46,852 nt of DNA from Lachnospiraceae bacterium (lineage in GTDB: Bacteria > Bacillota > Clostridia > Lachnospirales > Lachnospiraceae), in assembly GCA_021205565.1 (NCBI GenBank), contig JAJPXG010000134.1, positions 1 through 46,852 of the forward strand, given 5' to 3'. The notes below the pieces were generated by a model, which saw only the letters and a program-made list of their open reading frames with translations, ran no database searches and was not told the origin of the DNA. The translations under genes were made by a program, and so were the position numbers. This document shows, piece after piece, positions 42,501-46,852 of the stretch. The stretch's first letter is position 1, and the number at the start of each line of letters is the position of its first letter.

Positions 42501-43915
42501 ACCGTAATATCACCGGCCTGCGCTACATACAGCTGATAACCGTTATAGTCACTGACCACGGCATACAGGCTGATCACAGAGCCTTCCGCCGCTCCCGCCT
42601 CAGTCAGAACTGAGGAAGCGCCATAAGCCACAATACTGGTGCCGTCACTGTCTGTCAGAGTGGTGCTGGTGCCGACAGTTCCCACGGTCAGATCCGTCAG
42701 GTAAACCCTCGTGCTCTGGAGCGCTTGGCTGCCGCTGTAGTCACTGGCCAGTTCCGCAATGGTCACTGTCTGCGAAGGCAGCTCAGACGTGGAGCCAATC
42801 ACCGTGTAATCTGTCACACCGGTCAGCTCCACCAGCCCTTTGTAGGTCGTATAGGTACCGGCTGCTCTGACATCGCTTCCCAGGCTGATATCAGAAGGCG
42901 CCGTGGAAAAATACAGGCAGATGCCGCCGGTCTCATCCTGAATATAAACGGATTTGCCGCTGACATAAGTAACTGTCCCTTCCACCGTATATGTAACTGT
43001 CGTATCCGCGGCAGCTTTCACCTCCGCGATAGTCAAAACAGTCGCTTCTGTTTCTCCGCCTTGCTCCTCATCACCGGTAGACGCCGCTGTCAGCTCCACG
43101 GAGTTAGTCCCGCTCACAGATCCGTTCAACTCCGCGTAAGCATACAGAGTCTCTCCGATATGCTCAGAGACGTCCAGGCTGCTGCCGTCTAAGACGGTGT
43201 ATTCGCCGGTCTCGTCATAGCTGTAATAATAGGTGACGCCGGAGGTGGCGCACTTGAAGGTCACCGTCATGTCTGTCTGAGAATAGGTCAGACTCGGCGT
43301 TTCCACGGTTTCGGCAGGCTCTGTGGTCTCGCCGCCGCTGGCTGTCTCACCGGTCAATGCGTATAGCGTTACCGCCTGTTGGCTGGTATAAGTCGAAGAC
43401 TTATAATAGCGGAACCGCATCTGATCCGAGGACGCATTAAAGCGCATATGCGGGCCGCTGCTCAGTGCCAGATCAACGCCATCATCCGCCACGGTAACTG
43501 TCAGCGGATAATTTGCGGCGGTAGACTGATTCGCAGTAGTGGCAATTCCATTTTTATCAGATGACTGATAAAGATAGGTTCCACTGGCGTTTTTCAGTAC
43601 ATAACCGCCGTCAACCGCTTCCAGCGTGACAGCGTTTGATTTGTCTGCGATGATTGTGTTTTCACTGATCGCAGCTTCCACATAATCATTTACCGCATCC
43701 TCTCCGTTAAACACATAGGCAGTCGTACTGTCAGCTTCATATACTAACAGGTACTCTCCCGCCCAGGTATCCGGCGCAGACGTTACCTTTGTCCAGGTAT
43801 ACGTCGTCTCCGTCTCCTCCGCCGCCACAGTCGTCACCGGCGCGGCAGACAGACACATCAAAGCTGCCATCACCCAGGCGAGAATCCGGCGAAGTCGATA
43901 CTTTCCGATACTCAT
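36584..43915 (-). CDS. Giant secreted PHP-domain protein with repeat and OB-fold modules
   Basis: 2443 residues from the ATG at 43915 (AAGGAGGAAA upstream). A signal peptide (1-32, cut after VAA) is followed by a trefoil-like module, a chitobiase-like Ig domain, two OB-fold modules (VYIQDETGGICLYFS), two tandem repeats (plus-strand about 42455-42020 and 41985-41545), a jelly-roll-like module and two chitobiase-like units. A PHP hydrolase domain (about 1220-1480) follows with His1224/His1226 (LHSHTNYSDG), Asp1260/His1261 (TDHS), NHPG with His1358, and Asp1421/His1423 (NQDNHKG). After it come Ig-like, amidotransferase-like (ALLIISAP) and further OB modules, a Thr/Asp/Ser linker and a C-terminal helix with RKKK. 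The PHP fold suggests extracellular phosphoester or nucleic-acid hydrolysis (inference). Confidence 0.88.
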   Translation of the reverse strand: MSIGKYRLRRILAWVMAALMCLSAAPVTTVAAEETETTYTWTKVTSAPDTWAGEYLLVYEADSTTAYVFNGEDAVNDYVEAAISENTIIADKSNAVTLEAVDGGYVLKNASGTYLYQSSDKNGIATTANQSTAANYPLTVTVADDGVDLALSSGPHMRFNASSDQMRFRYYKSSTYTSQQAVTLYALTGETASGGETTEPAETVETPSLTYSQTDMTVTFKCATSGVTYYYSYDETGEYTVLDGSSLDVSEHIGETLYAYAELNGSVSGTNSVELTAASTGDEEQGGETEATVLTIAEVKAAADTTVTYTVEGTVTYVSGKSVYIQDETGGICLYFSTAPSDISLGSDVRAAGTYTTYKGLVELTGVTDYTVIGSTSELPSQTVTIAELASDYSGSQALQSTRVYLTDLTVGTVGTSTTLTDSDGTSIVAYGASSVLTEAGAAEGSVISLYAVVSDYNGYQLYVAQAGDITVTSTGESGGEEEETGLVSGTYVIWAPAYDMALTSTPYATYYLAGEEVTLTDEVLSGYSTAAVWTVTVMTGEDGTQTVTLMQDDSYLGVVVSGSYYNLTFGASENTEWTLEDAGDGLYYLQNSGTGRYLEWYASRSDWSLYSSVSSGSEGMFALQFTPVEDAEDGGESSGTITLADGTYVIWNPAYGYALSSTTVSSSSSYYAGVAVTESESGKISGYGDTELWTVTVTTAEDGTQTLTLEQNGSYMGMNASNYLTFGTADTLNHYTWTIEDAGDGLYYLKDTTSGKYVEWYSSYSDWSTYYSIASGSESMFALKFSPVSEEDYTIDTSLVEDIAQWGGGGPYADGTTAVSGDKYTVNDMLDDAATFTAVVGGSAVQAFTTGTSSGSTDISNWYMGGTGLGSGTDDYLQFVVSTAGWGDMELSFRMRASNTGSGEWQLQYSTDGVSFTNFTTGSYSCSYTAYSSDGTSSAVSLSGSITDGVAKTSIKSATYITFSFDVPEGAENAETLYIRLVPSTTVRANGVSSTPSNQGTVRIDSVVLSGSPIVDDNITGYVTVTPDNTEDQAVGTELTLSSATEGAAIYYRFADTSTGEGEWQLYSADNKPVLSSLPATLETYAVSEGRSDSITRILTYAAGTVSSVKFSPNGGGVYTGDGSVEVTLTTATEGATIYYAVSTDTDEDGNYVYETDSEGNVVYTEYVLNGDGSSPISLDSGFGAVGIMAYAELEGYTASAVTTRSFTERSQEEYNIYFGQLHSHTNYSDGAGSITDAYEHATEVHETTDTLDFLAVTDHSNSFDNASSDSVTINDGFSSEEWSEGTAYAEQYTTDEFVAIFGYEMTWSNGLGHINTYNTDGFQSRTQSDYTTYSTALQNYYATLKTATDSISQFNHPGTTFGDFSDFSYYDEEIDELITLIEVGNGEGAIGSSSYFPSYEYYTRALDKGWHVAPTNNQDNHKGLWGDANTARTVVLADSLTEESIYDAMRNYRVYATEDNDLSIYYTLDGNIMGTILSESDVDSTVTLSVKISDPTDSSLGTVSVIVNGGYVLVSQTVAGNEDTVIFTVSSDYSYYYIKVVEADGDIAVTAPVWVGDVEALDVSTFEADDALAVQDQALNMTLSLYNNESSDFTVESITFTVTDLDGNVTDITDDIVKTTETPTVVESMGTADYSFAYTYSGLGSTIYTATITGTLNGVTKVYTEPLTVSYVSADMVTNVVVDGSHYNDYVTGYYGGNMTELVALAADLSINVTVVEDVEDYYGEDSVLDDCALLIISAPAKKSGTANAGDYTASLYEDEFIEAVQAYVQAGGSVIVCGLADYGEASSSAEYHTAAQQNKLLAAIGSTMSLNDDEAYDVDNNGGQAYRLYLETFNMESDWLTGVVDVDSVADGEDYQVYSQYSGCTVNVGSGTWLVKGFDTTYSIDSDRDGVGASDEIESGSGYSYNIVTPEGEAVFLACEDSGYGGTIFVSGGVFCSDFEVDADVDDYDLPYANTTIITNILSNVQVELPVTDIATVRAAYGDGEGSGSIYKVRGYVTAGTENSDNAFFDCIYIQDETGGIDIFPYAESGLALGTYIEVTGYLAAYQGDIELKVMSYTILDAANAAENIVDPTKLTCAQASDYAANGGLLIQAVGTVKEGSVYYNSDGTLAQFTVVDGTGETVVFIDGYILSGTTGKNTLAASIVEGAAVSAVGVLYMHPETLATDSNTFGQEVAVLRVRDCDEILTISVSESNVITVNAGNIAAVTIDGSAVEAEGNYYVSGNVITFTDSYLSSLGEGEHTAAVIVKVNGSSYELPVTLTITAAPSDSDTDDTSTPDTTTPDTDTTTDSSADSQDTDSTDTSVGDFWTFWNDVIAQIEAAGVNGGTVTIPLTAGYNTMPNSVMQALVENSNVTLVFAYEYDGTEYEITIPAGEAVDDDTAWYGPLWLYAQYGAADPVATGSTATGDSSNVVLWVVLAIIAAGAVTALLVVQKRKKKSNQ
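41545..42455 (-). repeat. Tandem protein repeat inside the PHP-protein gene
   Basis: Two units of about 150 codons share TYVIWxPAY, VWTVTV or LWTVTV, EDGTQT, EDAGDGLYYL, EWYxSxSDWS and SGSExMFAL. The DNA block CAGATTACATAGGTGCCG occurs in both. They look like a recent internal duplication of a trefoil-like binding module. Confidence 0.8.
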
Positions 43916-43978
43916 ACTATTTCCTCCTTCGTTTTGAGGAGAAGCTCCCATTTCAGGCAGACCTCTCCCGTTTTGTTC

Positions 43979-44007
43979 ATGCTACCATTTTTTGCCGCCT
44001 TAGACAA
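43979..44007 (-). promoter_or_regulatory. Promoter of the PHP-protein gene
   Basis: Minus-strand -35 TTGTCT (44007-44002), 17-nt spacer, -10 TAGCAT (43984-43979), about 60 nt before the start codon. Confidence 0.65.
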
Positions 44008-44036
44008 CCTTTTTCCGGTAATCTTTCCGTAAAAAT

Positions 44037-44061
44037 GCCGTAATTTCCCTGCAATAACGGC
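44037..44061 (-). terminator. Terminator after the GH3 gene
   Basis: GCCGT ... ACGGC stem with short A/T pairing inside, followed on the minus strand by ATTTTTACGG. It lies 24 nt after the GH3 stop. Confidence 0.6.
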
Positions 44062-44084
44062 TCCTTAAGCGCCTGCAGCTTAAC

Positions 44085-46235
44085 TCACGCGCCGCAGTAA
44101 AATGACAGGCGAAGAGGCTCCGTCTTAAGAAGCTCCCTGCTCCTTTCATCCGGCTGGCTGGAGCCGACAAAAAGCGTATATTCGCCCGGATAGAGCACCT
44201 GCTTTCCGTCCTGATCCACACTGTAAATCCGTTTCGCCGGAATACGCAGGGTGACGCGCTTTTTTTCACCCGCCTTTACCAAAACCGTCCGGAACGCGAC
44301 AAGCTTATGGAGCGGTTTCTCAAACGCCTCTCCCTCATAGCGCAGATAAGCCTCCACGATCTCCGTGCCGTCCATCTTTCCGGTGTTTTTCACCGTGACA
44401 GACGCCCGGATTTCCTTCACGGTCGGATGAAAGAGCGCCTGCTGTCTGCTTAAGTCCCTGTTTACAAAGGTAAGCTCCGGCTCCTCATAGGCAAACTCTG
44501 TGTAGGACAGGCCGTAACCGAACGGATACCAGGGCCTGCCCGTAAAATACCGGTAGGTGCGGCCCTGCATACTATAATCCGTAAACTCCGGCAGCTGATT
44601 CTCTTCATAATAAAATGTCACCGGCAGCTTGCCGCACGGATTTGCCTTTCCGAAAAGGACCCGCGCCAACGCCTCTCCGCCGCGCTCACCGGAGTACCAG
44701 CACTGCAAGATGGCGGACGCCTGCTTTTCATACATGCTCAGATCCACGCTGCTGCCGCTGTTAATCACCAGGATCACCGGCTTTCCGACGCTGAGCACCT
44801 TCTGAATCAGAAGCCTCTGGCACTCCGGCAGAAGCAGCGTCGTTTTGTCACCCGCCGCATCCGAATTGCCCGTGTCTCCCTGCTCGCCCTCCAGACTGCC
44901 GTCCAGCCCCACGCACAGAATGACCAGGTCGCTGTTTTTGGCCACCGTGACAGCCTCACTGTAAAATTTATCCCGCCTGGAAAGACTTTCCTTAGGCCCG
45001 CAGTAAATGCTGCAGCCCTTGCTGTAAAGCACCCGGATTTTTTCACCGGCCTGCTTGCGGATGCCGTCCAGATTGGTGATCCACTCGTCGGAATCCCCGT
45101 TATAATTCCCGTAGAGAGCCGGGGTGCTGTAGGCGTTCGGTCCGATGACGCCGATCGTTTTCAGCTTTTCCTTATGGAGCGGCAGAATCCCGTCGTTTTT
45201 CAGCAGCACAATTGACTTTTCGGCAGCTTTTAACGCCATGCGGACGTGCTTTTTCTTATGCACCTCCGAATAGGGAATCTGATTGTATTCGCACGCCGGA
45301 TCAAACATTCCCAGCTTATAGCGGGTAGTAAAGACGTGAATCGCGCAACGGCGGATCTCTTCCTCCGTAATCAGCCCCTGTTCAAGTCCCTCCAGCAGGC
45401 GCTCATAGGTGCAGCCGCAGTTTAAATCGCAGCCCATGCGCACCGCTTTAGACGCGGACTCGGCGCCGTTTTCCGTCACATGATGGTGTTCATGGAAGTC
45501 CCGCACCGCCCAGCAGTCGCTGACCACATGGCCCGTGAACCCCCACTCCCCGCGCAGAATATCCACCAGCAGCGTCTGGCTGCCGCAGCAGGGCTCCCCG
45601 TTGGTCCGGTTATACGCCCCCATGACGGACTCCACATGCGCATCCTTCACCAACGCCTCAAAAGCCGGCAGATAGGTTTCCCTCAAATCCTTAGGTGAGG
45701 CCTGCGCGTCAAACTCATGGCGCAGCGACTCCGGCCCGGAGTGCACCGCGAAATGCTTGGCGCAGGCAGCCGTCTTTAAATACTCCCCGTCCCCCTGCAG
45801 TCCCTCCACAAAGGCCTTGCCGCACTCCTCGGTGAGCAGCGGATCCTCCCCGTAGGTCTCCTGGCCGCGGCCCCAGCGCGGATCTCTGAAAATATTGATA
45901 TTCGGAGACCAGAAAGTAAGTCCCTTATAAATATCCCGGTCGCCCTCGGCCACGGCCGCATTATATTTCGCGCGGCCCTCGGTGGCGATCACCTCCGCTT
46001 CCTTTTTTAAAAACGCGGGATCAAAGGCCGCCGCCATACCGATGGCCTGCGGAAATACCGTCGCAATCCCCGCTCTCGCCACGCCGTGCAGCGCCTCGCT
46101 CCACCAGTTATATTCCGGAATTCCCAGCCGTTCAATGGCCGGCGCCCTGTGTAAAAGCTGGCTCGCCGCTTCCTCCACGGTCATTTTTTCCACCAGCTCT
46201 TCTGCCTGTTTTACAAAGTCTTCCTGGGTTCTCAT
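44085..46235 (-). CDS. GH3 beta-glucosidase / beta-xylosidase
   Basis: This 716-residue GH3 enzyme has the N-terminal barrel (YNWWSEALHGVARAG; FWSPNINIFRDPRWGRGQETYGEDP), nucleophile Asp240 in VVSDCWAV, an alpha/beta sandwich with IGPNAYSTPALYGNYNG, and a C-terminal FnIII-like domain. The EALHG and NIFRDPRWGRGQET signatures are shared with the plant/fungal beta-xylosidase branch, so xylo-oligosaccharides are a good guess, though GH3 specificity is broad. The ATG at 46235 follows AGGAGGG and is preferred to the longer frame from 46391. No signal peptide, so it is cytoplasmic. Confidence 0.92.
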   Translation of the reverse strand: MRTQEDFVKQAEELVEKMTVEEAASQLLHRAPAIERLGIPEYNWWSEALHGVARAGIATVFPQAIGMAAAFDPAFLKKEAEVIATEGRAKYNAAVAEGDRDIYKGLTFWSPNINIFRDPRWGRGQETYGEDPLLTEECGKAFVEGLQGDGEYLKTAACAKHFAVHSGPESLRHEFDAQASPKDLRETYLPAFEALVKDAHVESVMGAYNRTNGEPCCGSQTLLVDILRGEWGFTGHVVSDCWAVRDFHEHHHVTENGAESASKAVRMGCDLNCGCTYERLLEGLEQGLITEEEIRRCAIHVFTTRYKLGMFDPACEYNQIPYSEVHKKKHVRMALKAAEKSIVLLKNDGILPLHKEKLKTIGVIGPNAYSTPALYGNYNGDSDEWITNLDGIRKQAGEKIRVLYSKGCSIYCGPKESLSRRDKFYSEAVTVAKNSDLVILCVGLDGSLEGEQGDTGNSDAAGDKTTLLLPECQRLLIQKVLSVGKPVILVINSGSSVDLSMYEKQASAILQCWYSGERGGEALARVLFGKANPCGKLPVTFYYEENQLPEFTDYSMQGRTYRYFTGRPWYPFGYGLSYTEFAYEEPELTFVNRDLSRQQALFHPTVKEIRASVTVKNTGKMDGTEIVEAYLRYEGEAFEKPLHKLVAFRTVLVKAGEKKRVTLRIPAKRIYSVDQDGKQVLYPGEYTLFVGSSQPDERSRELLKTEPLRLSFYCGA

Positions 46236-46415
46236 CTTCGTCCCTCCTGTGCGGCCGCACACGCGGCTGGCCTTATAATTGTGTAGTTTTATATCTGTAT
46301 AGACAGGGAAATCTGTTTCTTTTTGAATATCCGTTTCCCCGGATACCCGTTTTTTCTTAGTCTGCACATTTTCGCTTTCTTTTATCAGCAAATCCGTACA
46401 AAAGGCAAGATTCTG

Positions 46416-46682
46416 CTAACGGAGCGCCCCTTTTAATTTCATCACGCTGCTCCAGCGCTGCGCCACCATGAGCTGTCCCTCCAGCGTCGGGTGCGTCATG
46501 TCCGCGGAAATATATTCCGGCTGCGATAAAAGCTCCTTTCCCGGCGTGTAAATCAGCCTGCTGCCGCGGATTTTTTCATCGAGCCGCTGCGCCGTGTGAA
46601 GAGGAAGCCTCGATAAGCGCCATCCACTTTCCGTCTTCATCATTTCCTCTACATTATGAAAGTCTATCTCATCGTAAATCAT
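46416..46682 (-). pseudogene. Internally deleted SGNH hydrolase
   Basis: The 88-residue frame joins two ends of one longer protein. Residues 1-45 (IYDEIDFHNVEEMMKTESGWRLSRLP) resemble the N-terminal beta domain of clostridial SGNH/GDSL hydrolases. Residues 58-88 (DMTHPTLEGQLMVAQRW) match the catalytic Asp-x-x-His block V at the C-terminus. The GDS nucleophile block, the oxyanion Gly and Asn blocks, and about 250 residues between are missing. It cannot be an esterase as it stands. It lies upstream of the GH3 gene. Confidence 0.6.
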
Positions 46683-46759
46683 GCCTGTATCTCTCTCCCA
46701 TTATCAACCTTACCATTTATACCGGAAATTCACAAGATATAATGTTTTAATTAGCTGTG

Positions 46760-46804
46760 CTAAGAAAGGTGGCGCATTTAGTGGCGAACGGAATTCCTTC
46801 TTAG
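46760..46804. other. Hairpin-forming repeat upstream of the SGNH relic
   Basis: CTAAGAAAGG (46760-46769) pairs with CCTTCTTAG (46796-46804) with one bulged A; TTAGCTG also recurs directly on each side. It has no U-tract and the role is unknown. Confidence 0.4.
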
Positions 46805-46852
46805 CTGACGGAGGACTGGTTTAGCAGTTCTTTCCACTTTGCGTTTTTGTGC

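Noticed and set aside
1-46852. CRISPR arrays, insertion sequences, prophage genes, rRNA or tRNA genes
   Set aside because: I looked for regularly spaced repeats, transposase or integrase motifs, and RNA gene landmarks on both strands and found none that I could support.

Overview
The window reads as chromosomal DNA of a gut-type Firmicute, most likely a Lachnospiraceae-like Clostridium relative. This is inferred from strong AGGAGG ribosome binding sites, TTGACA/TATAAT promoters with 17-bp spacers, a CIRCE element, a GldG/DUF4340 ABC cluster, YibE/F, a TSCPD protein, and many cytoplasmic glycoside hydrolases without SusC/SusD. No rRNA, tRNA, CRISPR array or insertion sequence was recognised.

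Region 1 (1-19.7 kb) is a glycan-catabolism locus, almost all on the minus strand. From right to left it holds an SGNH/CE6-type esterase (19602), GH105, GH27, GH2 and GH115 (ending 9807), then a GH2 beta-glucuronidase (6392-8335), an ABC exporter (3709-5457), and an AraC/GyrI regulator followed by a divergent GH2 that runs off the left edge. Two plus-strand units interrupt it: a hicAB toxin-antitoxin pair (5749-6364) and an internally deleted ABC exporter (8645-9754). The enzymes lack signal peptides, so they should trim imported, uronic-acid-decorated oligosaccharides; glucuronoxylan or arabinogalactan-type glycans are the best guesses. No sugar transporter or endo-acting enzyme lies in the window. 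A GH3 (44085-46235) and an SGNH-hydrolase scar at the right edge belong to the same theme.

Region 2 (19.9-29.6 kb) is mostly housekeeping. ftsH sits under a perfect CIRCE element but carries a frameshift near its 3' end, and it is coupled by ATGA to an HdeD-like membrane protein. Next come a membrane protein, a TSCPD protein, murG, an XRE regulator, a threonine aldolase, rhamnulose-1-phosphate aldolase, a ribbon-helix-helix protein and an amidohydrolase.

Region 3 (29.9-44 kb) is the cell-envelope part. It has a four-gene Gld-like ABC cluster with overlapping start/stop codons, a YibE/F protein, and a 2443-residue secreted, membrane-anchored protein with a PHP metal-dependent hydrolase domain embedded in OB-fold, repeat and Ig-like modules.

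The most interesting signals are: (i) a 24-codon relic of a GH43 N-terminus that now acts as a leader ORF, overlapping the esterase start as TAATG; (ii) a GH2 whose acid/base Glu is replaced by Asn; (iii) repeated hydrophilic inserts in the loops of nearly all the catabolic enzymes and one exporter; (iv) an ftsH frameshift that one AG unit in an AG tract would repair; (v) the giant PHP protein; and (vi) a promoter block shared by hicAB, a decayed copy of its upstream region, and the threonine aldolase gene. Several deletion scars (GH43, ABC, SGNH) suggest that the locus is being eroded.
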